Assembly: GCA_039029355.1 (NCBI GenBank)
Contig: JBCCGI010000009.1
Span: forward strand, 1 to 64,000
DNA length: 64,000 nt
Reading direction: 5' to 3'
Source of the DNA: JBCCGI01 sp039029355
GTDB taxonomy: Bacteria; Planctomycetota; UBA1135; GCA-002686595
The notes below the pieces were generated by a model. It saw nothing but the letters and a program-made list of their open reading frames with translations, ran no database searches and had not been told where the DNA came from. The stretch's first letter is position 1, and every line of letters begins with the position of its first letter. Position numbers and translations under genes: made by a program. Of this stretch, positions 1 through 8,705 are shown piece by piece.

Positions 1-232
1 TACGACGCGCCCCTACAGGCCTCGGACCAACGGCAAGGCAGAGAGGCTCATCCAGACGCTCCTGCGCGAGTGGGCCTACGCCAAGCCCTACCTGAGCTCG
101 CGTGGCCGAAGGCTGGCGCTCAAGAGCTACCTGCGCTACTATAACCGAGTCCGCCCTCACGGTAGCCTCGGCTACTCGCCCCCGATGAACCGGATCGAGC
201 GATCGGGATGAACAACGTCCCTGGAAACGACA
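1..232 (+). mobile_element. IS481-family insertion sequence, right end (truncated by window edge)
   Basis: This is the distal end of an insertion sequence. It holds the last ~69 codons of an IS481-type transposase and a short non-coding tail whose final bases, GGAAACGACA, end in CA, the usual IS481 terminus. Directly after it comes GCTAGA (233-238), which matches the NCTAGN target duplicated by IS481 itself. The left end and the other target copy lie outside the window, so the boundary at 232 is inferred from the family rule and not from comparing two ends. Confidence 0.75.
2..211 (+). CDS. IS481-family transposase, C-terminal part
   Basis: The frame enters from outside the window and stops with TGA at 209-211. 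The visible 69 residues are the end of a DDE (rve) integrase core: TRPYRPRTNGKAERLIQTLL contains the catalytic glutamate in NGKAE, and YYNRVRPHGSLGYSPPM is the characteristic IS481/IS3-superfamily tail. The protein would cut and rejoin the IS ends during transposition. The N-terminal helix-turn-helix and the two catalytic aspartates are not visible, so activity cannot be judged. The frame is too short and too close to the edge for a length-based gene caller to list. Confidence 0.85.
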   Translation, partial: TTRPYRPRTNGKAERLIQTLLREWAYAKPYLSSRGRRLALKSYLRYYNRVRPHGSLGYSPPMNRIERSG

Positions 233-238
233 GCTAGA
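233..238. repeat. Putative IS481 target duplication (GCTAGA), one copy
   Basis: GCTAGA follows the inferred IS end. IS481 elements prefer NCTAGN and duplicate six bases. The TAG stop codon of the minus-strand gene that follows lies inside this CTAG, so the insertion left that reading frame intact. The partner copy is off the window. Confidence 0.5.
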
Positions 239-2150
239 ACACCCCGTCGAAGCCGTAGACCGCGCGGAGGACGCCAAACACCGGGAGAAAGACCGACTCT
301 CCCGCCCCCTCGTTCGTGCCGAAGTCCGCCAGGCCGGTCCCCTCCGGCTCGCCCGAGAGCAGGATGACCAGCCGATCTTCGAGCGGCGCGATGCAGGCGG
401 TCGTGAGGTAGACCTCCGTCCCACCGTCGTTGAGAGCGAAGGCGGTACCCCCAGCGGCGTTGAAGCGCGCGACGAACAGCTCGCCGAAGCCGGGCGCCGC
501 CTCGACTAGGATCGGCGGCGCTCCGTCGATCGAGAGCTCATCGTCGAACAGCCCGACCGTCGCGACGCCGCCGCCCGGCACCGGCGCAAGCCGGGCGGGG
601 TTCCACATGTCGTCCTCCTCGTCGTCATCGAAGCCACCCTGGGCGGCGAGGACGTGGTTCCACTCGAGCTGACCCGACGCGTCGTAGCGCGTCACGACGC
701 GATAGCCCTTGCCTTCCTCGGTGTCGACGACGACCTCGGTGGGCTGCCCCAGCCCGAACGCGTACGAGGCGCCCTGGTCGTCCAGCTCGCTCAGGACGTG
801 CAGGGCGCCGCCGTCGTCGATCGCCAGGTCGAGTGCGAACAGGCCGTCGTTCGCGGGCCCGGTGGGCGCCGCGACCACGCGCGCCCAGAGGAGCCCTCCG
901 CCGGCGTCGAAGCGCGCCAGCAGACCGTCGAAGGCGTCGCCGTCGGTCGAGCTCAGGGTCACCTCCTCGGGTTCGCCGGCGCCGAACGTGGCCGTTCCCG
1001 CGAATGCGCCGGCGACGACGATCTCGTTCGCGTGGACGCGGACGTGGGCACGCTCGACGTATCCGGTGGCCCCGGCGTAGAGCCCATTCGCGAAGGTGAG
1101 CGAGCCGTCGAGGCTGAACCCGGCCAAGAAGCCGCAGGACGACGCCTCCGGCAGCACGGTCTCGTTCGGCTCGCCGAGCCCGAAGACCATCTGGGAGTAG
1201 CGCGTCCCGACCATCACGAACGCGTCGTCGCCGAAGGGCTCGAGCCGCGCCTCCTCGGCGCCCTCCTCGTCGAGCGGTACGGCGTAGGGTTCCATCGCCC
1301 AGACCAGCTCCCCCGCGGCGTCGTAGCGCGCGAGGACGTCCCGCGGGTCCGTGATGCCGGTCTCGAAGGTCGCCTCGGCCGGGGTGCCCAGACCGATGGT
1401 GACGCGGCCCTGGAAGACGTAGTCGACGAGCACGCCGCCGTCGGGCAAGGCGATGACGTCGCGGGTGAACGCCAGCGAACCGAACCCGCCGTCGGACGAC
1501 TCGTCGTAGATCACCGTGTCGTCAATGTACGACTGCGCGGCCCACAGCAGCCCGCCGTCGGGCGCGTACTTGGCGACGAAGCCATCCATGCGCTCGCTCG
1601 CCAACAGGGTCTCGTTCGGACCGCCTGGATCCAGGACGACCGGCGCCCCCTGCTCGACCAGCCCCATCATCGCGTGCTCGCCGCCGGGGAACGCGACGAC
1701 CGTCTGGCCCAGGCCGTTCTCGGCGAGCAACGAGGCACCGGACACCGATGCGACGACGCCGACGGCCACCGTGCCCGGCGCGGTCGCCTCGGTCTGCTTC
1801 GCGCCGTCGTCGATGACGGCGCGGATGGCGTAGGTTCCCTCGAGCCCCGCCGCCGGGGTCCAGGTGTAGACCTGTTCGGCGCCGCCCGCCTCGTCGGCGT
1901 CGACGACGAGCTCGGCTGAGCCCGGGTGGTCGAGCCCGACGGCGAGAATCGTCGTCAGCGCGTCACTGTCGGGGTCCTCGGAGATCCAGCGGATCTCGAC
2001 GGGCGCGCCGACGTCGACGCTGATCGCTGTCAGGGGTGCGGTGAACTGGACCGAGGGAGCGGCGTTCTTGTTCGAGCTGCTGGACTGGTGGCAGGAGGCC
2101 GCGGCGGCGGAGAGCAGGAGGAGGGCGGTTCGGAGCGGGTGGCGCGTCAT
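234..2150 (-). CDS. Secreted lipoprotein with Ig-like domain and SBBP-type beta-propeller repeats
   Basis: The start is set at the ATG whose product begins MTRHPLRTALLLLSAAAASC, a lipoprotein signal peptide with the lipobox cysteine at residue 20 and a serine-rich linker after it; an in-frame GTG/ATG-rich extension upstream adds 36 implausible residues. The product has 638 residues. After the linker there is an Ig/cadherin-like segment (PVEIRWISEDPDSD), then about eight blocks built as FVAKYAPDGGLLWA / LARYDAAGELVWA, the SBBP beta-propeller pattern, each paired with FGxGxPxET. It is probably a surface-anchored beta-propeller; ligand unknown. The stop codon lies in the CTAG where the IS481 element inserted. 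Upstream AGAAGAG is a weak ribosome site. Confidence 0.8.
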   Translation of the reverse strand: MTRHPLRTALLLLSAAAASCHQSSSSNKNAAPSVQFTAPLTAISVDVGAPVEIRWISEDPDSDALTTILAVGLDHPGSAELVVDADEAGGAEQVYTWTPAAGLEGTYAIRAVIDDGAKQTEATAPGTVAVGVVASVSGASLLAENGLGQTVVAFPGGEHAMMGLVEQGAPVVLDPGGPNETLLASERMDGFVAKYAPDGGLLWAAQSYIDDTVIYDESSDGGFGSLAFTRDVIALPDGGVLVDYVFQGRVTIGLGTPAEATFETGITDPRDVLARYDAAGELVWAMEPYAVPLDEEGAEEARLEPFGDDAFVMVGTRYSQMVFGLGEPNETVLPEASSCGFLAGFSLDGSLTFANGLYAGATGYVERAHVRVHANEIVVAGAFAGTATFGAGEPEEVTLSSTDGDAFDGLLARFDAGGGLLWARVVAAPTGPANDGLFALDLAIDDGGALHVLSELDDQGASYAFGLGQPTEVVVDTEEGKGYRVVTRYDASGQLEWNHVLAAQGGFDDDEEDDMWNPARLAPVPGGGVATVGLFDDELSIDGAPPILVEAAPGFGELFVARFNAAGGTAFALNDGGTEVYLTTACIAPLEDRLVILLSGEPEGTGLADFGTNEGAGESVFLPVFGVLRAVYGFDGVF

Positions 2151-2283
2151 GGTTGGGAGCTCTTCTGGGTTCGTGCGAAGACGCCGCGTTCGCTCCGGGA
2201 ACCCGGTGCGCTCGGCGGGGACGAGGCACGGGCGGCCTCGGCCGGCCCAGGCGCACATCGCCGGCGGGCTCCACCGACAAACC

Positions 2284-2320
2284 CCAAAAAAGGACCCGGG
2301 CCGCGCCGGCCCGGGGGCTC
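2284..2320 (-). terminator. Rho-independent terminator of the following HExxH protein gene
   Basis: On the minus strand, directly after the TAG stop at 2321, CCCGGGCC-GGCGC-GGCCCGGG forms a perfect 8-bp GC stem, followed by TCC and six T residues (plus-strand A run 2286-2291). Position and T tract fit an intrinsic terminator for the gene ending at 2321. Confidence 0.85.
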
Positions 2321-5300
2321 CTACTGCTCCTCGATCCCCTCGTCCGGCTCCGGCCGGCTCGGCACCTCCGGCAGCTCGCGCGCCGGGAAGCCGTTCTCGC
2401 GCAGCACGTCGAGCCAGTGCGCCGCGGTGTCCGGGAGGTCCTTCTCCCAGCCGAAGAAGGGGTGCCGCACCCGCACCACGCCCGCCGGGTCCACCAGCGT
2501 CAGCCAGTTGGTGTCGCGGTCGCGCTCCTCATCGCGCGCCTCGTCGAGATCGTCCGCGGGCGGCGGCGGGGGCACGAAGGGGTACGTGAGGATCACCGCG
2601 GGCTCCCCGAGCGTCGCCTCCAGCTCGGTGCGCAGCTTGTCGAGCGGCGCTCCCTCCAGGAGCTCGGAGACCGACAGCACCCAGGGCTGAAGCACGTCCT
2701 GCTGGCGCGCGAGCTCGCCCAGCTTGGTCGCGGCGCGGAGCGCCTTCTCGACCCAGTAGTCCGGGTCGAAGGCGTAGCCCTCTTCCTCATCATCGGGCTG
2801 GGCCATGCGGAGGAACAGGAGGCCGTTGGCGGGCGGGGTCTGGCCTCCGCGGAAGGCGTGGTTGAGGAGGATCTCAAAGGCCCGATCGACGCCGCGTTCG
2901 GCGAAGTCGGTGCGGTCGAGGCGGCGCACGGTCGGGTGGTGCACCTTGATCGCGCCCGTGCGCGTCGCGAAGCCGACGTAGCCCTCGATCGGGGCGCCGT
3001 CGGGGGTGTGGTAGGTACCCCGCGGCTTGCCGTCGACGAAGACCTGGACCTTGGGGCCGTCCACGAGCAGGTCGAGCTGGAAGGCGCTGACCGTGCGGCC
3101 GAAGTCGACCTTGCCGCGCGGGTGCGAGCCGGGGAGGGCGCCTTCGCGCATGAAGCGGCCGGTCAGGTTCCAGGAGATCGACTCAATCTCCTCCGCCCCT
3201 TCCTTGCTGCCGATCGCATAGAGGAAGTCGCCGGCGCTGAACCCGAGCCGGACGTTGCGGTCGCGGCGGGTGTAGCCGAGGACGAGCGCGGCGTCGACGA
3301 ACGAGGTCGTGAGCTGCACCCGGGCCGACACGCGGTAGCGACCGGGCAGGTGCCAGTGCGAGGAGCGCGTGAACGCGTGCCGCTGGTGCGCGGCGCGGTC
3401 CATGGTTCCGGTCCCCTCGCGCGGCTTCTTGCGGCCGACGTGGAGCCTGCCGTCGTCCGCCGCGTACCACAGGCCGGGGCGGCGCAGCTCCTCGAAGCCG
3501 GTGAGCCCGTCCTCGATCCAGCCGTCGAGCGGATCGGGCGGCGGATCGAACGGGTGCAGCGTCGAGGGGGCGGGCAGGCCGGCGCGCAGGGGCTCGGCCG
3601 CCAGGCGGGCGGCGAGCCGATCATGGTCGGCGGCCAGGGCGGCGGCCGAGTTGCGGCGGCCCTCCTCGGCGTAGTCCTCGCTGGCGGCGCGCAGGGCGGA
3701 CAGATAGGCGCGCGTGCGCGGGAGCTTGAACGGCGGCGGCTCGGGCGGAGCGGAGATCGGGAGCGCCAGCGTCGCGCGCAGCGCCCAGGCGGCGTCGCGG
3801 CGCCCGAGCTCGTCGCAGAGGGCGGCGATGCGCGGCTCGACGAGCGGCGTGCGGCCGTCCTCGGCCAGCCCCCAGACGAAGCCGGCGAGGGCGTCGCGGC
3901 TGCGTCCGAGCTCGGCGAGCAGCTCCGCCGCGGCGCGCGCCTGCCCCTGGCCGAAGGAGGGCTCGGCGCGCTCGCGCGACCAGACCCAGGTCGGGGCGTC
4001 GTAGACGTAGCCTCCACCGCCGGTCGCCGGCACGTCCTGGGTGTAGCGCTCGGTCCAGGGCTTGCGGTCCTGCCAGTAGAAGCCGCCGATGAACTCGGCG
4101 AAGCCCTCGGCGAACGCCTCGAAGGTCTCCGGGCGGCCGGCCTTGCCGTCGACGAAGTGGCGCTCGAACCAGGGCAGCGGGTTGCGGTTGCCGCGGAAAC
4201 CGCCGGCGAGGTAGGGCTCGACCTGCTCGGCGAACAGCGGGAGGCCATCGACCTCCCAGGTCGTGAGGTAGACGTAGAGCGCGTAGCCCGCGAAGTAGTT
4301 GTCGCGGTACTCCTCGATCTCGCCGGTGATCAGCTCCTCGAGCTTCTTGGCGCCGCCGTAGCCCTTGATCCAGGTCCGCTCGATCGTGCCGAACGAAGCG
4401 TGGTTCGCGACGAAGTCGCGGTCGATCGAGCCGCCGTAGGCTCCGCCGGTCCACACGGCCTTGCCCTCGGTCATCCAGGCCATCTGACCGGGGAAGAGCG
4501 CGCCGTCGAAGCGGTGCGTGAGCTCGTGGGTGAGGCCGTGACCGAGCCCCTCGATCGTGCCGACCGCGAAGCGCATGGTCGTCACGTCGCCGCCCTGGAA
4601 GCCCCCCACCCACCAGAACGGTGCGCCCTCGGACTCGAGCCCCTCGGCCTCGGGCACGATGCGGACGGTTCCCTGCCGGCCGACGAAGGGATCGCGGCCG
4701 TACCAGCCCACCAGGCGGTCGTGGTGCAGTTCGATGGTCTTCGCGACGCCGAGCAGCGTCTCGAAGCCGCAGTCGGTCTCCACGCGGTACTTGCCGGTGG
4801 GAGAGATCGCGACGCCGGGGCGTCCGAAGGTGTGGTGCGCGCGTGTGAAGGCCTCGCCCTCGGAGCGGCGCAGCTCCTCGAGCTCCGCCACGGTCCACGG
4901 CTCGCCGCTCTCGCGCCTCAGGGCGTCGCGCGCCAGGCGGAGCGCCGTCACGGCGCGCTCCTCGACGGCGTCCATACCGTCCGGCGCCTCGCCCTGGAGA
5001 TCCTTCAGGCCCGCCTGCCCGGCCAGGCCGCGGAGCACGCGCGCGAGCCGCACGGCGTCGCCGAAGCGGCGGTTGGCCATCGCCTTGGTGAGCTCGGCCT
5101 GGAGCGCCGCGATCAGGTCCGCGTGGGGCTCGGGCGCCTCGCGCAGGCGCGGGTCGAGCTCCTCGCCGTACTCGGCGAGGAGCGCGGGAGACTCCGCCGC
5201 GAGCTCCAGCGCGAGCCGCTCGAGCCAGCGCGCCACCAGCAGCTCGTCCGCGTTCTTCGCCCCGTCGCGGCGGCGGCTGCCGGCCAGGCGGACCAGCTCT

Positions 5301-5710
5301 TCGACCGCCGACGCGCGCGCCGCGGCGACCTTGCCCGGGTGCGGGTCCTTGCCGAGCAGCTTGCGCAGGTCGGAGGGCAGCTTGGCCTTGCCGCGCGCGC
5401 TGGCGGCGGCCGCGACCCACTCATGGGCCCAGAGCGCGGCGGCGTCGGGCTCGCCGGCCGCGGCGCGGATCAGGAGGGCGGAGATCTCCTCGGTGCCACC
5501 CAGCCACGACCAGGCCTCGGTCAGGTGTGCGACCGCCTCGGCCGGCCGATCCGCCTCGACCGCCGCGCGGCCCGCCGCCAGAGGCCGGGCGCCTGGGTCG
5601 GAGAGCCCCTGGGCCGCCGCCGAAGCCCACGGAACGCCCGCGGAGGCCATGGCGAGGAGGCCGATTCGAGCGAAGAGCCGCACGGGGAGCGTCGCGTTGA
5701 GGGCACCCAT
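2321..5710 (-). CDS. Large secreted protein: peptidase-MA-like HExxH domain, laminin-G/DUF1080-like domain, redoxin-like tail
   Basis: The product has 1129 residues. The chosen ATG is preceded at exactly 7 nt by TATCGT, a leaderless-type signal; a GTG nine bases upstream is the only near alternative. A signal peptide (LLAMASAGVPWASAAAQ) is followed by a helical, TPR-like region. HELTH at about residues 395-399 with WMTEG 16 residues on is the zinc motif and third ligand of the peptidase-MA/gluzincin class. Around 730-880 lies a beta-rich segment with VDLLVDGPKVQVFVDGK-like strands typical of laminin-G/DUF1080 folds. The end (TNWLTLVDPAGVVRVRHPF) resembles the last strands of a thioredoxin-like fold, without a CxxC. 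Substrate unknown. The gene has its own strong terminator. Confidence 0.7.
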   Translation of the reverse strand: MGALNATLPVRLFARIGLLAMASAGVPWASAAAQGLSDPGARPLAAGRAAVEADRPAEAVAHLTEAWSWLGGTEEISALLIRAAAGEPDAAALWAHEWVAAAASARGKAKLPSDLRKLLGKDPHPGKVAAARASAVEELVRLAGSRRRDGAKNADELLVARWLERLALELAAESPALLAEYGEELDPRLREAPEPHADLIAALQAELTKAMANRRFGDAVRLARVLRGLAGQAGLKDLQGEAPDGMDAVEERAVTALRLARDALRRESGEPWTVAELEELRRSEGEAFTRAHHTFGRPGVAISPTGKYRVETDCGFETLLGVAKTIELHHDRLVGWYGRDPFVGRQGTVRIVPEAEGLESEGAPFWWVGGFQGGDVTTMRFAVGTIEGLGHGLTHELTHRFDGALFPGQMAWMTEGKAVWTGGAYGGSIDRDFVANHASFGTIERTWIKGYGGAKKLEELITGEIEEYRDNYFAGYALYVYLTTWEVDGLPLFAEQVEPYLAGGFRGNRNPLPWFERHFVDGKAGRPETFEAFAEGFAEFIGGFYWQDRKPWTERYTQDVPATGGGGYVYDAPTWVWSRERAEPSFGQGQARAAAELLAELGRSRDALAGFVWGLAEDGRTPLVEPRIAALCDELGRRDAAWALRATLALPISAPPEPPPFKLPRTRAYLSALRAASEDYAEEGRRNSAAALAADHDRLAARLAAEPLRAGLPAPSTLHPFDPPPDPLDGWIEDGLTGFEELRRPGLWYAADDGRLHVGRKKPREGTGTMDRAAHQRHAFTRSSHWHLPGRYRVSARVQLTTSFVDAALVLGYTRRDRNVRLGFSAGDFLYAIGSKEGAEEIESISWNLTGRFMREGALPGSHPRGKVDFGRTVSAFQLDLLVDGPKVQVFVDGKPRGTYHTPDGAPIEGYVGFATRTGAIKVHHPTVRRLDRTDFAERGVDRAFEILLNHAFRGGQTPPANGLLFLRMAQPDDEEEGYAFDPDYWVEKALRAATKLGELARQQDVLQPWVLSVSELLEGAPLDKLRTELEATLGEPAVILTYPFVPPPPPADDLDEARDEERDRDTNWLTLVDPAGVVRVRHPFFGWEKDLPDTAAHWLDVLRENGFPARELPEVPSRPEPDEGIEEQ

Positions 5711-5717
5711 GGCGCCC

Positions 5718-5723
5718 ACGATA
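5718..5723 (-). promoter_or_regulatory. -10-like TATCGT, 7 nt before the start codon (leaderless)
   Basis: On the minus strand TATCGT is followed by 7 nt and the ATG at 5710. There is no Shine-Dalgarno sequence. Transcription would begin at or next to the ATG. No convincing -35 box is seen. Confidence 0.5.
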
Positions 5724-5821
5724 CCGGCCTCGGCTCCGGCGCGAAGGGGGGCGCACTCATCGTTAACGGAGGCGAGTAGGCGCGCGGAGCGAAGACTCCG
5801 CAGGTCCGTTACGGTTAGGCC

Positions 5822-5845
5822 GGGGAGGGGGCCGCCCCCCTCCCC
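5822..5845 (+). other. Perfect 10-bp GC hairpin in the leader of the FG-GAP gene
   Basis: GGGGAGGGGG-CCGC-CCCCCTCCCC folds into a ten-pair stem with a four-base loop. It ends 32 nt before the ATG at 5878 and upstream of the AGAGGAG ribosome site. No T tract follows, so it is more likely an mRNA 5' stability or attenuation structure than a terminator. Confidence 0.5.
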
Positions 5846-5877
5846 CCACGGACTCGAAGCCCCCCGAAGAGGAGCCT

Positions 5878-8520
5878 ATGACCGCCCGCACGTCCCCCAT
5901 CGCCCTCGTCTTGGCCCTGGCCGTCCCCGCCGCCACGGCCTCCGCCCAGCAGCTCTTCGACCTCCCGCGCTACGTGCCCGAAGCGGTCGGCGGCGAGTTC
6001 CGCGCCAACGGGGACTTCAACAACGACGGCCACGTCGACCTGCTCCACATGGACGGCGTGCTGACCTGGTCGGCGATGACGGTCCTCCTGAACGACGGGA
6101 GCGGCGCCTTCACGCCCGGGCCGAAGCTGGACTTCTCCGGCGGCGCCGGGGTCGACTTCGCCCTGAACCAGCCGGCGCTCGGCGACTTCGACGGCGACGG
6201 GAACCTCGACGTGGCGATCGACCACTCGGCCACCTTCGGCGGGCCCGAGGGCCTCGAGGTCCACTTCGGGGACGGCGCCGGCGGCTTCTCGGGGAGCGCG
6301 TTCCTCGAGTTCGGCATCGGCGTGGTCAACCAGCTCGCCGGCAACATCGACGGCGACGCGGCCGACGAGATCGCCGTCAAGTGGACGGACGTGGACTTCC
6401 AGAGCTACCTCGTCTGGCTCGACTGGGATGGCGTGACCTTCCAGGTCTCGACCGCGCTCCCCGTCGGGGGAGCCGCGGACCCCGACGGCGCGTTCGTCGA
6501 GGCGGTCGGCGACTTCGACAGCGACGGGGACGACGACATCGCCGCGACGGCGGTCGACTTCGAGTTCGTCCGCGTCTTCCCCACCCTCGGCGGTGCGCCG
6601 GTCTACGGGCCGAGCTTCCCGGTGCCGGCTTCGATGCAGAACATCAACCACCGGATCCGCGCCGCGGACCTCGACAGCGACGGGAACGTCGACCTCGTGC
6701 ACCTGATGATGACCTCGTTCGCCGCGGGCGCCTGGGTCCAGACCTACGAGAACAGCGGGTTGGGCCTGATCCAGCGCGCCGAGGAGCTGGTGCCCACTCC
6801 GAAGATCGGCTGGGTCCAGCCGCACGACCTGCGCGTTGGCGACTGGAACGGCGACGGTTGGGTCGACCTGATGTCGAACAGCTTCTCCTTCGATGTGATC
6901 CAGTCGGACGGCGACTGGACCTTCTCGGAGGGCTTCGAGGTCACGAGCACGGGCCAGGCGCCGGGCGGCGGCCCCGCCGACTACGACGGCGACGGCAACC
7001 TGGACTACGCGGCCACGCAGACGCTCCACATCGGCGACGGCACCTTCGACAGCAGCGAGCTCGAAGACGGCTGGTTCACCTACTTCCCGGGCGACGTCGT
7101 GGCCGACTTCGAGGGCGATGGAGACCTCGACCACCTCGGCGGCGCGTCGGGGCAGCGCGACATCAACGACGCCTCGGGCGCCTTCCTCTACGACTCCGGT
7201 GAGCTCTTCACCGGCCTGCTTCCGCCTCCGCCGGCGGGCGGCTTCCAGTGGGGTCAAGCCAGCGCGATCGGCGACTTCGACGGCGACGGCCGGCTCGACT
7301 ACCTGATGGAGCTCGACTTCAACTTCGGCACCAGCGTCGGCTTCATCGAGATGCGCGTCCTGCGTGTCAACGGGGCCGGCGAGCTTGAAGACCTCGGGCT
7401 CGCGGCTCTGCCCCTGGAGCAGATCGCCCCGCCCAGCTTCAACAACTACTGGATGACGGCCGACGCCGACAGCGACGGCGACATCGACGTGCTCGCGGCC
7501 GGCGGGTACTGGCGCAACACCGGAGGCGCCTTCTTCGACCAGAAGGAGAACGTCTACGTCGGGGTGGGCCAGGACGCCAAGGACACCGACGGCGACGGCG
7601 ACAACGACCTGCTCGTCGCGCGCGACGTCGGGCTCACGACCGACATCGTGGTCTACGAGAACGACGAAGGCACGTTCGTCGAAACCGTCATCGGCAACGT
7701 CGCGGGCAACGTCGAGGCGGTCTACGTCGACCTCGATGACGACGGGGACTACGACGTCGCCGCGGCCGACCCGCTGGGCATCGAGCTGCACCTGTTCGAG
7801 AACGCCGGCGGGACCTTCGCCTCCGCGGTCGTGCTCGCCGCCGAGGTCCCGGACCTGCGGCTGCTCGGGGTCCAGGACGTCGACGACGACGGCCTGAGCG
7901 ACCTGCTGACGCTCGACGAGGCCAACGACCCGCTCGGCTTCTCGATTCCGCTCTTCGCGGTCTGGAAGCGCACCTCGGGGCTGACCTACGAGGCCCTCAC
8001 GCAGTACCACCAAACCGGCGACTTCCGGGGCTTCGCCGACGTCGACAGCGACGGCGACCTGGACGGGATCGGCCGTGACCTGGCGCGCGGGCAGCTCGTG
8101 CCCGCCCCCTGCGGCGGCACCCTCCGCCAGTTCGGGCAGGGCTTCCCGGGCACGGGCGGCGTCGAGCCGCTCGTGGGCGCGCTCGGGCCCGCCACCAGCA
8201 CCAACCCCGACGGCGAGCTGCGCATCGTCCGCGGCGTGGGCGGCGGGCTCGCGATCCTGATCTTCAGCGGCGAGGAGGTGCTCGTGCCCGACACGCCGTT
8301 CACCGGCATGACGCTGTACGTCGGCAACCCCACCATCCTGTCGCCGGTGACGCTGAGCGGCGCCCCGGGCGTCGCGGGCGAGGGCTCCTTCGCGTTCTCC
8401 CTGCCGACGCTCCCGGCGATCTTCGGGCTGGCCTTCACGCACCAGGTGTTCGTCCTCGACCCGGGGTCGGTCACCGGGTGGAGCTCGTCGGGCGCGTTCG
8501 AGATCGTGTACGGCAAGTAG
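5878..8520 (+). CDS. Secreted FG-GAP/VCBS repeat protein
   Basis: The product has 880 residues with a signal peptide ending ATASAQQ. The body carries about ten repeats of the type GDFDGDGNLDVAI or ADLDSDGNVDLVH, the calcium-binding FG-GAP/VCBS propeller blade. The last ~110 residues form the beta-rich terminal module shared with many other secreted proteins here (ending PTLPAIFGLAFTHQVFVL). The start is well placed: GAAGAGGAGCC lies just upstream, and a strong GC hairpin precedes that. The function is presumably structural or adhesive at the cell surface; no catalytic motif is visible. Two hairpins and a T tract follow the stop. Confidence 0.88.
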   Translation: MTARTSPIALVLALAVPAATASAQQLFDLPRYVPEAVGGEFRANGDFNNDGHVDLLHMDGVLTWSAMTVLLNDGSGAFTPGPKLDFSGGAGVDFALNQPALGDFDGDGNLDVAIDHSATFGGPEGLEVHFGDGAGGFSGSAFLEFGIGVVNQLAGNIDGDAADEIAVKWTDVDFQSYLVWLDWDGVTFQVSTALPVGGAADPDGAFVEAVGDFDSDGDDDIAATAVDFEFVRVFPTLGGAPVYGPSFPVPASMQNINHRIRAADLDSDGNVDLVHLMMTSFAAGAWVQTYENSGLGLIQRAEELVPTPKIGWVQPHDLRVGDWNGDGWVDLMSNSFSFDVIQSDGDWTFSEGFEVTSTGQAPGGGPADYDGDGNLDYAATQTLHIGDGTFDSSELEDGWFTYFPGDVVADFEGDGDLDHLGGASGQRDINDASGAFLYDSGELFTGLLPPPPAGGFQWGQASAIGDFDGDGRLDYLMELDFNFGTSVGFIEMRVLRVNGAGELEDLGLAALPLEQIAPPSFNNYWMTADADSDGDIDVLAAGGYWRNTGGAFFDQKENVYVGVGQDAKDTDGDGDNDLLVARDVGLTTDIVVYENDEGTFVETVIGNVAGNVEAVYVDLDDDGDYDVAAADPLGIELHLFENAGGTFASAVVLAAEVPDLRLLGVQDVDDDGLSDLLTLDEANDPLGFSIPLFAVWKRTSGLTYEALTQYHQTGDFRGFADVDSDGDLDGIGRDLARGQLVPAPCGGTLRQFGQGFPGTGGVEPLVGALGPATSTNPDGELRIVRGVGGGLAILIFSGEEVLVPDTPFTGMTLYVGNPTILSPVTLSGAPGVAGEGSFAFSLPTLPAIFGLAFTHQVFVLDPGSVTGWSSSGAFEIVYGK

Positions 8521-8535
8521 TCCGCCCCCGCTTCG

Positions 8536-8628
8536 GGCGGGGCGGGGCCGCAGGGCGACCACGTCGTCGAGCGGCCCCGTCCGCCACCGAAACGCGGTGA
8601 TTCCGCGCGTTTCGGAGAAGACGCTTTT
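8536..8628 (+). terminator. Double hairpin terminator region after the FG-GAP gene
   Basis: A first stem pairs GGCGG..CGGGGCCGC (8536-8551) with GCGGCCCCG.CCGCC (8571-8585). A second perfect 10-bp stem, CCGAAACGCG (8587-8596) with CGCGTTTCGG (8606-8615), is followed nine bases later by five T residues at 8624-8628. The position, 15-110 bp after the stop, fits termination of the upstream gene before the ketosynthase gene. Confidence 0.55.
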
Positions 8629-8705
8629 TCTTCGGAATCCGTGACGGGCCCGGCCCGTGGATCGCGATCTCCCAGCGGACCGCACGCCGATGCGGTCGCC
8701 GCACC

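Noticed and set aside
2153..5779. A 1208-codon plus-strand open frame opposite the HExxH protein gene
   Set aside because: Antisense shadow caused by high GC; low-complexity product, no ribosome site, no domain.
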